Source: Rosenbergiella gaditana
Lineage (GTDB): Bacteria; Pseudomonadota; Gammaproteobacteria; Enterobacterales; Enterobacteriaceae
Assembly (NCBI RefSeq): GCF_018494065.1
Contig: NZ_JABBFR010000008.1
Coordinates: 62,001 to 126,000, forward strand
Direction: 5' to 3'
Length of the DNA: 64,000 bases
Position numbers and translations under genes: made by a program. How positions within the stretch are numbered: position 1 is the stretch's first letter; each line of letters opens with the position of its first letter. The notes under the pieces are model-generated. The model was not told the origin of the DNA. It worked only from the letters and a program-made list of their open reading frames with translations, and ran no database searches. Below, in pieces: positions 27,466 through 36,764 of the stretch.

Positions 27466-28170
27466 CTATTCGACGAATGGTATCGGGTCCACGAGTAACA
27501 GTTGGTAGCGGGTGATTTGTGAACGATAGACGATAACTTCGACACCTATTGCTATCGCTTCGCTCAAAAGTTGCGCGTAGACCGGGTCAAGGTGCCTAGC
27601 TACACTGACTTGGTCAATACCCGTGTGTAATACCGCAAAAAAAAGTACAGCTCGATGGCCCTGCTTAACAATCGAGGTCAATTCTCGAAGATGTTTTTGC
27701 CCGCGAACGGTTACCGTATCAGGGAAATAGCCCTTTCCGTTTTCTAATAACGTGACGGATTTAACCTCAAGATAACATTTTTCTTCATTTTTATTGGAAA
27801 GGACGAAGTCGATACGACTCTTTTCATCGCCAAACGCCACTTCGCGCTGCAAGTGAGTAAAATTACGAAGGGAAGGGACTCCCTGTTGGTCGAGGAGTTC
27901 TTCAACCACATGATTCGCTCGCAAGGTATTTATACCGATCCAATGATTATCCGCGGTTTGTGTGAGCTCCCAGCTAAAGGGATATTTACGCGTTGATGAG
28001 GAGGAAGTTGAGTACCATACCGTATCACCCGGCGTCGCACAGCCCGTCATTGCGCCGGTGTTCGCACAGTGGATTGTCGTGATCTCACCGTTGGGTAGAC
28101 GGACATCGGCGAGAAAGCGTTTGTAGCGTTTAATTAAGGTGGCTGGCTGGAGTGGTGAGATAAATTCCAT
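27466..28170 (-). CDS. sfsA: SfsA, sugar fermentation stimulation protein homologue
   Basis: A 234-residue protein collinear with E. coli SfsA ([12 protein letters not shown]...[45 protein letters not shown]). The family contains a nuclease-like DUF123 fold and binds DNA. Overexpression in E. coli enhances maltose gene expression, but the mechanism is unclear. Two adjacent start codons occur (28173, 28170); the second matches MEFxxPLQ. It lies 8 bases after thpR and is likely co-transcribed with it. Confidence 0.92.
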   Translation of the reverse strand: MEFISPLQPATLIKRYKRFLADVRLPNGEITTIHCANTGAMTGCATPGDTVWYSTSSSSTRKYPFSWELTQTADNHWIGINTLRANHVVEELLDQQGVPSLRNFTHLQREVAFGDEKSRIDFVLSNKNEEKCYLEVKSVTLLENGKGYFPDTVTVRGQKHLRELTSIVKQGHRAVLFFAVLHTGIDQVSVARHLDPVYAQLLSEAIAIGVEVIVYRSQITRYQLLLVDPIPFVE

Positions 28171-28178
28171 CAATCTTC

Positions 28179-28727
28179 CTATCTATCGAACAGTGGGTAA
28201 CAGTGTTCTGTGTTAAGGGTTAATCTGCCACGCTGGTAACGGCTACTCATTAACGAAAAATTTTGGCAGGTGATGGGCCATGAAAAGTCGCGTCCTGGTA
28301 AGCGAATTGACGCCGGGACCTGTCTTAATAGCGTGATATGTGGATGAAAAGGAAAAGCAGGTTGAGGGCAACCCACTCGGGCTACCCTTGAGCGTAGCAG
28401 ATCTGCCAACTGTAAAAGTTCTCGTGGTGCAGGACGGCACCCGACCCAAAGCTGCCCCGACCTTGGCCAATAGCCAGCATCATTGAGCGTGAGAGTAAAC
28501 GAGGGGGACTGCAGCGACGCAATAAGTGGTTGCAGTCGAACCAGTTGTGAAGCACTTGGCGCATTCATCCAGGCAAGGACCATGTAAAGCTGTTCTCTGG
28601 CGACGGGTATTCCCGCATCAGCAGGGAGAGCGGTGGCGCGCCAATTAATCAATTGCTCAGTGGCGCTACTGGGTAACGTTAGTGCTAAGAAGTAATTATC
28701 TGCCACGGTTTTTGTTGGGGAAACCAC
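28179..28727 (-). CDS. thpR: ThpR/LigT 2H-phosphoesterase family protein lacking the first HxTx motif
   Basis: RNA 2',3'-cyclic phosphodiesterase family protein of 182 residues (E. coli 176). The family needs two HxTx motifs. The second is intact (FHPHITLL, near residue 133). At the place of the first (HLTL in E. coli) this protein has YMVL at residues 48-51 (28589-28578): both the His and the Thr are gone. The flanking sequence still aligns, so it is the true position. Catalysis is therefore doubtful. The GTG at 28727 is preferred because AAGGA precedes it; the frame extends to 28793. Upstream of sfsA, divergent from hrpB. Confidence 0.85.
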   Translation of the reverse strand: MVSPTKTVADNYFLALTLPSSATEQLINWRATALPADAGIPVAREQLYMVLAWMNAPSASQLVRLQPLIASLQSPSFTLTLNDAGYWPRSGQLWVGCRPAPRELLQLADLLRSRVARVGCPQPAFPFHPHITLLRQVPASIRLPGRDFSWPITCQNFSLMSSRYQRGRLTLNTEHCYPLFDR

Positions 28728-28822
28728 AAAGTTCCTTATGACGATCGTAGAGGGGAACAAGTATGAAGCACGAATTAATGGTATAGTGCCCATAGTATCA
28801 TAATCCCTAAACGGAGCGAAGA

Positions 28823-31261
28823 TTGAGCCCCCTCCCGATTCATGACGTGCTTGATGAGCTAGTGCTCGCCCTCTCTACTTCACCTCAAGTTATTCTTCAG
28901 GCACCGCCTGGTGCAGGGAAATCTACTTGGCTCCCCATACAGTTACTGCAACGCCTCCCGCTGACCGGCAAAATTATTATGTTAGAGCCAAGACGGTTAG
29001 CTGCCAAAAATGTGGCCTATCGTCTCGCTCACTATCTGGGTGAAGCGCCCGGTGCTACGGTCGGCTATCGCATGCGTGCGGAGCATTGTATTGGGAAGAC
29101 GACTCGTCTGGAAGTCGTGACCGAAGGGGTTTTAACACGCCGATTGCAACAGGATCCCATGCTGGAAGATGTTTCACTGGTGATCATTGATGAATTTCAC
29201 GAGCGTAGTTTACAGGCTGACCTCGCTTTAGCTTTTATGTTGGATATCCAAGAAGGCTTACGTGACGATCTTAAACTACTGATTATGTCGGCAACTCTCG
29301 ATAATCGTCGATTAGGGGACGTTTTAGCACAGGCACCGATCATTACCTCGGCAGGCAGGCATTTTCCGGTTGAGCGCTTCTATCACGGGATACCTTCACA
29401 AGGACTATTTTCAGTAAACCTCGCGAATAAAATCGTTGAAGTACTCCGGCAAGAACAGGGTGATATGCTGGTTTTCTTACCCGGTGAGCGTGAGATCCAT
29501 CAAGTTATCAATGAGGTTGCGGCACGTTGCCCGGCCGGAGTGGTGTTAAGCCCTCTATATGGCGCTTTATCTATCGAACAGCAACAACAGGCAATCACGG
29601 TTTCAGCAACCGGACAGCGAAAAGTCGTCTTTGCCACGAACATTGCCGAAACCAGTCTGACCATTGAAGGGATCAGCTTAATCATCGACTCGGTGTTGGA
29701 GCGAGTGTCGCACTTTGACTTACGGGCGGGTACTCACCGGCTTAAAACCCACTATGTGAGCCAGTCGTCAATGACTCAACGCGCGGGGCGTGCCGGCCGC
29801 CTGATGCCGGGGAAGTGTTGGCATTTGATTACTTACGAGCAAGCTGAGCGCTTGGCAGAACAAGCCATACCCGAGATTTTACGGAGTGATTTAACCGGGC
29901 TACTACTGAATGTACTTGCTTGGGGGTGCCAAGAGGTGACGCGGTTAAATTGGTTAGATTTGCCTTCTCAGCCCGCACTGGCTCATGCTCGTGAGCAATT
30001 ACGCCAGTTGGCGGCCGTTGACGTTGAAGGGGCTCTGACGTCTAAGGGAATAAAAATGGCTAACCTTGGTATTGCGCCACGGTTAGCAGCGATGTTGATC
30101 GCGAGCGAGTCACTTAGCGCTAGTCTGTCTACCGCCGCATTACTGACGGCGATCATTGAGCAACCCGAACGACGAGGTGATGGCGACTTACGCGATAGTC
30201 TCGCCGCACCGAGCGGTGTATGGAATACTCGCGCTCGGCAGGTTTGCCGCATACTAGGGGGAACATTTACCACCAGCCATCCCGATAAAGTGCTTCCCCT
30301 GTTATTGTCGGCGTTTGCTGACCGAATCGCCTATCGACGCGGGGCCAGTCATCGCTACCAATTAGCCGATGGCCGCGGAGCAATACTTACACTTGACCAT
30401 CCCTTGACCCGCTATACTTGGCTGATAGTGCTACACTTACAGCTATCGGCAGATCGGCATGAAGCAAATATTCAGCTAGCCTTTCCTCTGTCACTTGACG
30501 ATATCCGACGTGAAGCGCCGCAGTTAATTACGCATCGGCATGCGCTAGAGTGGGAGGAGAATCAGGCGCAGTATAAAGTATGGCAACATGAAGTTATTGG
30601 CGAGATTATTGTGAGTTCGCGTCCTGGGGCTAAGCCTAACCCGGAGCAGTTAATCGCCGCCTATTTAGCTTGGATAAGGGAAAAAGGACTGACAGGGTTG
30701 CCTTGGGATAAGCCAGCACTCGAACTGCGAGAGAGGCTGCGTTATGCTCAACAGTGGTTACCAGAAGTCGCGTGGCCATCAATGACAGATACACACTTAA
30801 TGGACAGTTTGGCGGTTTGGTTAGGCCCTGAACTTGTACGTTTACCCTCTTCGGGGAATTTTTCACGTATCAATCTTTATGAGGCGCTGAAAGCTCAGTT
30901 GAGTTGGGAACAATGGAAATGTTTAGAGACTGATATCCCCACGCATATCAGTGTGCCAACCGGTAGAAAAGTGGCTATTGATTATCTCTCACCTCGAGCG
31001 CCTTTGTTATCGATCAGGGTACAAGAAATGTATGGTCAACAACGCCCTTTAAGTGTGGCGCGCGGGCGAATTAATTTGGTGATTGAGCTATTATCCCCCG
31101 CGCAACGTCCGATTCAAATAACGCAGGACTTAGCTGGTTTTTGGCAAGGAAGTTGGCGTGAAGTACAAAAAGAGATGAAAGGACGCTATCCTAAACATCT
31201 ATGGCCTGATGATCCGGCCAATACTTTACCTACAACCAAAATAAGAAAGTCGTCCACCTGA
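28823..31261 (+). CDS. hrpB: HrpB, DEAH-box ATP-dependent RNA helicase
   Basis: An 812-residue DEAH-box helicase collinear with E. coli HrpB (809). Motif I (APPGAGKST) is near residue 29, motif II is DEFH (a DExH variant), motif III is SATL, and motif VI is QRAGRAGR. The C-terminal HrpB-specific region is conserved to the end (QKEMKGRYPKH.WPDDPANT). A role in mRNA processing has been proposed, but the physiological role is unclear. Translation begins at a TTG (28823) with GGAGCGA upstream. It is divergent from thpR. Confidence 0.93.
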   Translation: MSPLPIHDVLDELVLALSTSPQVILQAPPGAGKSTWLPIQLLQRLPLTGKIIMLEPRRLAAKNVAYRLAHYLGEAPGATVGYRMRAEHCIGKTTRLEVVTEGVLTRRLQQDPMLEDVSLVIIDEFHERSLQADLALAFMLDIQEGLRDDLKLLIMSATLDNRRLGDVLAQAPIITSAGRHFPVERFYHGIPSQGLFSVNLANKIVEVLRQEQGDMLVFLPGEREIHQVINEVAARCPAGVVLSPLYGALSIEQQQQAITVSATGQRKVVFATNIAETSLTIEGISLIIDSVLERVSHFDLRAGTHRLKTHYVSQSSMTQRAGRAGRLMPGKCWHLITYEQAERLAEQAIPEILRSDLTGLLLNVLAWGCQEVTRLNWLDLPSQPALAHAREQLRQLAAVDVEGALTSKGIKMANLGIAPRLAAMLIASESLSASLSTAALLTAIIEQPERRGDGDLRDSLAAPSGVWNTRARQVCRILGGTFTTSHPDKVLPLLLSAFADRIAYRRGASHRYQLADGRGAILTLDHPLTRYTWLIVLHLQLSADRHEANIQLAFPLSLDDIRREAPQLITHRHALEWEENQAQYKVWQHEVIGEIIVSSRPGAKPNPEQLIAAYLAWIREKGLTGLPWDKPALELRERLRYAQQWLPEVAWPSMTDTHLMDSLAVWLGPELVRLPSSGNFSRINLYEALKAQLSWEQWKCLETDIPTHISVPTGRKVAIDYLSPRAPLLSIRVQEMYGQQRPLSVARGRINLVIELLSPAQRPIQITQDLAGFWQGSWREVQKEMKGRYPKHLWPDDPANTLPTTKIRKSST

Positions 31262-31358
31262 AATTTAGTCACGAATCTTTCGGAAGGTTCTGTGTTTTTG
31301 GACCTAAAATAAAGATAAAGTATGTCGCCGATTGAGGCAAAGCCTGGAGAGAGAATCC

Positions 31359-33863
31359 ATGTCTGGGAATGATCGCGAACCCATAGGGCGTAAAGGAAAA
31401 TCAAGGCCGAAGGGTAAAAGCCATCCGGCTTCACAACGCAATACGAAATACCAAGAAGATCAGGATAGCTATGATGATGAGGAGAATACGTCATTGCCTG
31501 TAACTAAAAAACGTGGAAAAGCCCCGCGAAAAAGCCATAAAAGAAGTTGGCTAGGTCTACTACTAAAAATTATCCTAGTCGTTGCTGTGATTATTGCAGC
31601 ATGGGGTGTCTATCTCGATTCTGAAATTCGTCACCGGATTGATGGGCGCGTTTGGGATCTTCCTGCGACCGTTTATGGACGTATGGTGAGTCTTGAGCCA
31701 GGAATGCCTTTTGATCGCAAAGATATGATCGCCTTGCTTGAAGGGACACAGTACCGCCAGGTGACGAAAATTACTCGTCCGGGTGAGTTTTCTGTTAAAG
31801 GGAATAGCATCGAATTATTGCGTCGACCTTTCGACTTCCCAGAGGGTAAAGAAGGCCAAATTCATACTCAATTGAATTTTGAAGACGGTGAGCTTAGTGA
31901 GATTAAAAACCTCGATACTGGCCGTGATTTTGGTTATTTCCGTCTCGATCCTCGTTTGATTACTATGATGCAGTCACCGAATGGCGAACAGCGTCTGTTT
32001 GTTCCACGTGCTGGGTTCCCTGATCTGTTGGTCGATACCTTGGTCGCGACTGAAGACCGCCATTTCTATGAGCATGATGGTATCAGCCTCTACTCGATTG
32101 GCCGTGCTTTTGTGGCGAATCTTACGGCTGGGCGTGCCGTACAAGGGGGCAGTACGCTTACCCAGCAATTGGTTAAAAACTTATTCTTAACCAATCAACG
32201 TTCACTGTGGCGTAAAGTGCGTGAAGCCTATATGGCGGTAATTGTTGATGCGCGTTATAGCAAAGATCGCATTCTGGAGCTCTACCTCAATGAGGTCTAT
32301 TTAGGTCAGGCGGGTAATGATCAAATCCGTGGATTCCCCTTAGCGAGCTTATATTACTTTGGCCGTCCTGTTGATGAGCTGAGCCTCGATCAGCAGGCGC
32401 TGCTAGTCGGTATGGTAAAAGGGGCTTCTCTCTACAACCCTTGGCGTAACCCGAAATTAGCATTAGAGCGCCGTAACTTGGTGCTGCGTTTACTGCAACA
32501 GCAGAACGTGATTAACCAAGAACTTTACGACATGCTCTCCGCACGACCATTAGGAGTCCAGCCAAAAGGCGGTGTGATTACGCCTCAGCCTGCCTTTATG
32601 CAAATGGTTCGTAACGAGTTGCAGCAAAAACTGGGAGATAAGGTACAAGATCTTTCAGGAGTGAAAATTTTCACCACTCTCGATCCTATTTCACAAGATG
32701 CCGCAGAAAAAGCCGTCGAAGAAGGGATACCTACTCTACGTAAACAACGTCGTCTTGCCGATTTAGAAACAGCGATGGTGGTGGTGGACCGTTTCAGTGG
32801 TGAAGTCCGTGCAATGGTCGGGGGATCAAATCCTCAGTTTGCTGGATACAACCGTGCGCTGCAGGCACGGCGCTCTATCGGCTCCCTAGCGAAGCCAGCG
32901 ACTTATTTGACTGCGCTAAGTCAGCCGCAGCAATATCGCCTGAACAGTTGGATTGCTGACCAACCTTTAGCCTTAAAACAGCCTAATGGTCAGATTTGGC
33001 GTCCAGAGAATGATGATCATCAGTTCAGCGGTAAAGTGATGTTGGTGGATGCTTTAACGCACTCGATGAACGTGCCTACAGTTAACCTAGGAATGTCATT
33101 GGGCCTAAAAAATGTTGTGGAGACTTGGACAAAGCTTGGCGTAAGCCAAGACCAGTTAGCGCCGGTACCGGCTATGTTGCTGGGCGCGCTTAACTTGACA
33201 CCGGTCGAGGTCGCTCAGGCTTTCCAGACTATTGCCAGTGGTGGTAACCGTGCGACGTTATCTGCAGTCAGATCAGTGATCTCCGAAGATAATAAAGTTC
33301 TGTATCAAAGTTACCCTCAAGCGCAGCAGGTTGAGCCACCGGAAGCCGCTTATCTAACGCTCTACTCCATGCAGCAGGTCGTGGACCATGGGACCGCTCA
33401 TGCTTTAGGCAGCCAATACACTTCGATGCATTTAGCAGGTAAAACGGGTACCACGAATAACTTAGTCGATAGCTGGTTTGCGGGGATAGATGGTAAAGAA
33501 GTCGCAATCACCTGGATTGGTCGTGATAATAACCAATCGACACGCCTCTACGGATCAAGTGGTGCAATGCAAATTTATCGTCGCTATCTTGCGAGTCAAC
33601 CGCCAACGCCTCTACAGCTGACGCCCCCTGATGACGTCTCAATGATGCCTGTCGATTCAGCGGGGAATTTTGTCTGTAATACGGGAAGCAGTACATGGCG
33701 GAGTCTACCTGTCTGGACCGCTGATCCAAATGCACTGTGTCAGCAACAACAGCAACAGGTTGAGCAACAGCAGCAGCAGTTACAGCAGCAGCAACAGCAA
33801 GAACAACAAGGCAGCCAAAGTAATGGTGTGGCCGGTTGGATAAAAGATATGTTTGGCCACTAA
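31359..33863 (+). CDS. mrcB: MrcB (PBP1b), bifunctional peptidoglycan glycosyltransferase/transpeptidase
   Basis: Class A penicillin-binding protein of 834 residues. A highly basic cytoplasmic tail (1-55) is followed by a membrane anchor (about 60-82) and the UB2H domain. The glycosyltransferase has its catalytic Glu232 in [11 protein letters not shown]. The transpeptidase has Ser509-x-x-Lys in SLAK, SMN, and KTGT. It polymerises and crosslinks lipid II in the periplasm, activated by LpoB in E. coli. The C-terminus is an unusually long glutamine tract (about residues 795-820), ending in [11 protein letters not shown] as in E. coli. The ATG at 31359 matches the family start; the open frame extends to 31332. 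Confidence 0.95.
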   Translation: MSGNDREPIGRKGKSRPKGKSHPASQRNTKYQEDQDSYDDEENTSLPVTKKRGKAPRKSHKRSWLGLLLKIILVVAVIIAAWGVYLDSEIRHRIDGRVWDLPATVYGRMVSLEPGMPFDRKDMIALLEGTQYRQVTKITRPGEFSVKGNSIELLRRPFDFPEGKEGQIHTQLNFEDGELSEIKNLDTGRDFGYFRLDPRLITMMQSPNGEQRLFVPRAGFPDLLVDTLVATEDRHFYEHDGISLYSIGRAFVANLTAGRAVQGGSTLTQQLVKNLFLTNQRSLWRKVREAYMAVIVDARYSKDRILELYLNEVYLGQAGNDQIRGFPLASLYYFGRPVDELSLDQQALLVGMVKGASLYNPWRNPKLALERRNLVLRLLQQQNVINQELYDMLSARPLGVQPKGGVITPQPAFMQMVRNELQQKLGDKVQDLSGVKIFTTLDPISQDAAEKAVEEGIPTLRKQRRLADLETAMVVVDRFSGEVRAMVGGSNPQFAGYNRALQARRSIGSLAKPATYLTALSQPQQYRLNSWIADQPLALKQPNGQIWRPENDDHQFSGKVMLVDALTHSMNVPTVNLGMSLGLKNVVETWTKLGVSQDQLAPVPAMLLGALNLTPVEVAQAFQTIASGGNRATLSAVRSVISEDNKVLYQSYPQAQQVEPPEAAYLTLYSMQQVVDHGTAHALGSQYTSMHLAGKTGTTNNLVDSWFAGIDGKEVAITWIGRDNNQSTRLYGSSGAMQIYRRYLASQPPTPLQLTPPDDVSMMPVDSAGNFVCNTGSSTWRSLPVWTADPNALCQQQQQQVEQQQQQLQQQQQQEQQGSQSNGVAGWIKDMFGH
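33738..33812 (+). repeat. CAG/CAA trinucleotide repeat encoding a polyglutamine tail in mrcB
   Basis: A run of CAA and CAG codons, broken by Val, Glu and Leu codons, encodes about 20 Gln residues near the C-terminus of PBP1b. Mixed CAA/CAG use limits slippage, but length variation between strains is possible. Confidence 0.85.
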
Positions 33864-33880
33864 GTGGGCTGAACACAATG

Positions 33881-33910
33881 AAAGCGCTGCTGAGGCAGCG
33901 CTTTTTTTTA
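33881..33910. terminator. Terminator between mrcB and hemL
   Basis: A stem AAAGCGCTGC/GCAGCGCTTT with a 4-base TGAG loop is followed by a T-run on the plus strand; the A-run to the left is shorter, so it mainly serves mrcB. Confidence 0.88.
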
Positions 33911-33923
33911 CCCGAAAGAAGGG

Positions 33924-35207
33924 TTAGGCTAGTTTGGCAAAACTACGGCGAGCGGCGTCGATCGTCCGATCGATATCCTCTTCACTGTGCGCCAGTGACA
34001 TAAAGCCTGCTTCAAACGCTGAAGGGGCGAAGTAGATACCTTCTTCCAACATGAGATGGAAGAACTGTTTAAAGCGCTCGGTATCGCAGCGGGTAACATC
34101 CGCATAACAGGTGACTTCTTTATCTTCGGTAAAGAACAGGCCAAACATCGCGCCAACTTGATTCGTGACTAACGAAATATTGTTTTGCTCTGCCACACGC
34201 TCAAGCCCGGCACAGAGACGTTGCGTAAGTGAGGTGAGGGTACGGTGAACACCGAGCTGTGACAGCTGCTGTAAACATGCATAGCCTGCTGCCATAGCAA
34301 TGGGGTTCCCAGAGAGTGTCCCGGCTTGATAAACTGGCCCTAAGGGAGCGAGAGCTTCCATCACCTCTTTGCGGCCACCAAATGCGCCGACTGGCATACC
34401 ACCGCCGATTATTTTACCTAAGCAAGTAAGATCTGGCGTAACATTGTAGTATGCTTGGGCACCGCCTAGTGCAACGCGAAAGCCGGTCATCACTTCATCA
34501 ATAATGAATAGCGCCCCAAATTCATCACATAACTCACGCAAGCCCTGTAGAAAGCCTGGTTGTGGAGGAATACAGTTCATATTACCGGCAACGGGTTCTA
34601 CAATCACACAAGCAATATCATCAGGGTACTGTTCAAAGGCTTGGCGAACGGAATCGAGGTCATTGTAGGTACAGGTCAAGGTGTGGCGTACCACATCGGC
34701 CGGTACACCTGGAGAGTTAGGTTGTCCGAGGGTCAGGGCGCCGGATCCTGCTTTCACGAGCAAGTGGTCGGCATGTCCATGATAGCAGCCTTCAAATTTG
34801 ATCAGCTTATCGCGCTGGGTATAGCCTCGAGCAAGGCGGATAGCACTCATTGTCGCTTCTGTCCCTGAGTTCACCATACGCACCATATCCATCGAGGGGA
34901 CTAGCTCACAGACCAGCTCCGCCATGTTGACTTCCATTTCGGTTGGTGCGCCAAAACTTAAACCACGTTCAGCTGCTTGGATCACTGCATTACGGATTTC
35001 AGCGTTATTATGGCCAAGCACCATCGGTCCCCACGACCCGATATAGTCTATGTAGGCTTTGCCGTCTGCATCATAGATGTAGGCTCCCTCTGCCCGCTCA
35101 ATAAAAAGAGGTGTGCCGCCAACGCCTGAAAAGGCTCGGACCGGTGAGTTTACCCCACCAGGAATAACGGATTGGGCTTCTTGAAACAGTGTTTCAGACT
35201 TATTCAT
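33924..35207 (-). CDS. hemL: HemL, glutamate-1-semialdehyde 2,1-aminomutase
   Basis: PLP enzyme that makes 5-aminolevulinate from glutamate-1-semialdehyde for haem synthesis. It is 427 residues and nearly identical in layout to E. coli HemL (426). The PLP lysine is in [19 protein letters not shown] near residue 265; [12 protein letters not shown] is at the N-terminus. The ATG at 35207 follows AGGAA and matches MSKSE; the open frame extends to 35279 without support. E. coli has the fhu operon on one side and clcA on the other; both are absent. Confidence 0.96.
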   Translation of the reverse strand: MNKSETLFQEAQSVIPGGVNSPVRAFSGVGGTPLFIERAEGAYIYDADGKAYIDYIGSWGPMVLGHNNAEIRNAVIQAAERGLSFGAPTEMEVNMAELVCELVPSMDMVRMVNSGTEATMSAIRLARGYTQRDKLIKFEGCYHGHADHLLVKAGSGALTLGQPNSPGVPADVVRHTLTCTYNDLDSVRQAFEQYPDDIACVIVEPVAGNMNCIPPQPGFLQGLRELCDEFGALFIIDEVMTGFRVALGGAQAYYNVTPDLTCLGKIIGGGMPVGAFGGRKEVMEALAPLGPVYQAGTLSGNPIAMAAGYACLQQLSQLGVHRTLTSLTQRLCAGLERVAEQNNISLVTNQVGAMFGLFFTEDKEVTCYADVTRCDTERFKQFFHLMLEEGIYFAPSAFEAGFMSLAHSEEDIDRTIDAARRSFAKLA

Positions 35208-35325
35208 GGCAAATTCCTGCATAACGGAGAAAGAATACCCTACAGTGTAATGGAAAACCCCCCATGCTGTTAATGGCATGATTATCGGTTGGGCTCATCA
35301 CGGCACGGTCGGTTTAGTTGTAGGC

Positions 35326-35354
35326 TTGATTGCGAAGCTATGCTGGCTGATAAT
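35326..35354 (+). promoter_or_regulatory. Candidate sigma-70 promoter of erpA
   Basis: TTGATT (35326-35331) and GATAAT (35349-35354) are separated by exactly 17 bases, 46 bases before the erpA ATG. Predicted by eye. Confidence 0.55.
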
Positions 35355-35400
35355 AGAGGGATAAGGTTGTAATTTGACCCTCTCTTTTTGGAGCAGAATA

Positions 35401-35748
35401 ATGAGCGATGACGTGGCAAATGTGCCGTTACAATTTACCGATGCGGCGGCGAATAAGGTCAAAACCTTAGTCGCAGATGAAGAGAACCCCGAGCTGAAAT
35501 TACGGGTGTATATCACAGGTGGAGGCTGCAGTGGTTTCCAATACGGATTTACCTTTGACGATAAAGTGAATGATGGCGATATGACCATTGAGAAACAAGG
35601 CGTCGCGCTGGTGGTTGACCCAATGAGCCTACAATACCTTGTGGGTGGCTCTGTTGATTACACCGAAGGTCTTGAAGGGGCTCGTTTCATTGTGACCAAC
35701 CCTAATGCAAAAACCACCTGCGGGTGCGGCTCCTCCTTCAGCGTTTAA
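35401..35748 (+). CDS. erpA: ErpA, A-type iron-sulfur carrier
   Basis: Delivers Fe-S clusters to apoproteins, including the isoprenoid enzymes IspG and IspH. The 115-residue protein has the three A-type cysteines: GGGCSGF near residue 43, and CGCGSSF at the C-terminus. The ATG at 35401 follows GGAG and matches MSDDVA; an upstream TTG frame to 35374 is ignored. In E. coli the next genes are yadS and btuF; here the LysR gene opposes it 12 bases away. Confidence 0.96.
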   Translation: MSDDVANVPLQFTDAAANKVKTLVADEENPELKLRVYITGGGCSGFQYGFTFDDKVNDGDMTIEKQGVALVVDPMSLQYLVGGSVDYTEGLEGARFIVTNPNAKTTCGCGSSFSV

Positions 35749-35760
35749 TCTTTTTCCCCG

Positions 35761-36666
35761 TCAATTTATCAGGCTTAATGTGTGCAATGCATTAAGCACT
35801 GCCTGAATTTTCGGGGACGATTGCTGCTTTGCTTTAAAGCGCAATGTTAATGGCAACCCGTCTAGTTTGATTTCCGGCATTATCAAAACCAGTTCTTCTC
35901 GTTCTAACTTTTCTTTGATTAACCAATAGGGTAACTGCGCAACGCCAATCCCTTGGCATACTGCCATCAATTGTGCTTCAGTATTATTAACGGTCAACCG
36001 GTAGTGTGAAGGATGCCAGGATTGCGGATGTTTATTTGTCGGAATAATCCACGGTTTCATCTTTCCATTTTGAGCCTGATAGCCGACGATGTGCTGGGCG
36101 CAAATTTCGCGCAGTGTGCTTGGTAGTCCATATTCGGCGATATAGTCAGGGCTTGCGCAAAACACCATCTTTTCATAGCCGAAAAGCTGAAACCCTTCGT
36201 TGGTATCGAAAGGGATTTCCCCCCCTATCCGCACTGCGATATCGATTTTCTCTTGTTCGAGCTCAAGTAATGTATCTGAGAAATGCAGCGATAGAAGCAA
36301 CTCAGGAAAGCGCTGCGTGAGGGCGCATAGTAACGGCAGCACCACCACTTTACCGAAGGTTTCGGGAAGAGCGAGGGCAACTTTACCGGTAGGTAAGACT
36401 TGGCTCAGTTGTAATGTCGTCTCGGTCTCGGTTAATTGTCGGAGGATCTGTAAGCAGGTTTCATAATAAGTACTGCCCGCATCGGTGAGTTGCAATCTTC
36501 GAGTCGATCGTTCGAAGAGTCGGCAATCTAACCGTTGCTCTAAGGCTTGAATGGCTTTACTGATTGCTGAGGGAGAGAGATATAGACGTTTTCCTGCCTC
36601 AGTGAAGCTTCCAGTTTGAACACAGGCGATAAATTGGTGAATATTTTTAAAACGTTGATCATGCAT
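35761..36666 (-). CDS. LysR-family transcriptional regulator, divergent from a PRISE-type reductase
   Basis: A 301-residue LysR-type regulator. The winged helix-turn-helix is at about residues 3-62 (FIACVQTGSFTEAGKRLYLSPSAISKAIQALE), followed by the LysR substrate-binding domain (about 90-295, with VALALPETFGKVVVLPLL). The effector is not predictable. It belongs to the broad CrgA/DsdC-like 'LysR with RRLQLTDAG' set; I do not recognise a named gene. It is transcribed divergently from the reductase gene at 36765 across a 98-base gap containing a palindrome, so it probably controls that gene. The pair replaces yadS-btuF. Confidence 0.85.
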   Translation of the reverse strand: MHDQRFKNIHQFIACVQTGSFTEAGKRLYLSPSAISKAIQALEQRLDCRLFERSTRRLQLTDAGSTYYETCLQILRQLTETETTLQLSQVLPTGKVALALPETFGKVVVLPLLCALTQRFPELLLSLHFSDTLLELEQEKIDIAVRIGGEIPFDTNEGFQLFGYEKMVFCASPDYIAEYGLPSTLREICAQHIVGYQAQNGKMKPWIIPTNKHPQSWHPSHYRLTVNNTEAQLMAVCQGIGVAQLPYWLIKEKLEREELVLIMPEIKLDGLPLTLRFKAKQQSSPKIQAVLNALHTLSLIN

Positions 36667-36671
36667 ATTTG

Positions 36672-36684
36672 TGAATTTAATTCA
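36672..36684. promoter_or_regulatory. Candidate LysR-type operator (TGAATTTAATTCA)
   Basis: A perfect 13-base palindrome (6-base arms, one central base) lies just upstream of the LysR start codon in the divergent gap. It contains a T-N11-A core (T36672 to A36684), the usual LysR recognition pattern. Function is inferred. Confidence 0.5.
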
Positions 36685-36764
36685 AAAGTAGTGTGAAATT
36701 TGACCTAAGATGAGCATTTAATTCTGGGCTATGCTAGAGGAATAGGCAAACTTTTGGAGATTGT

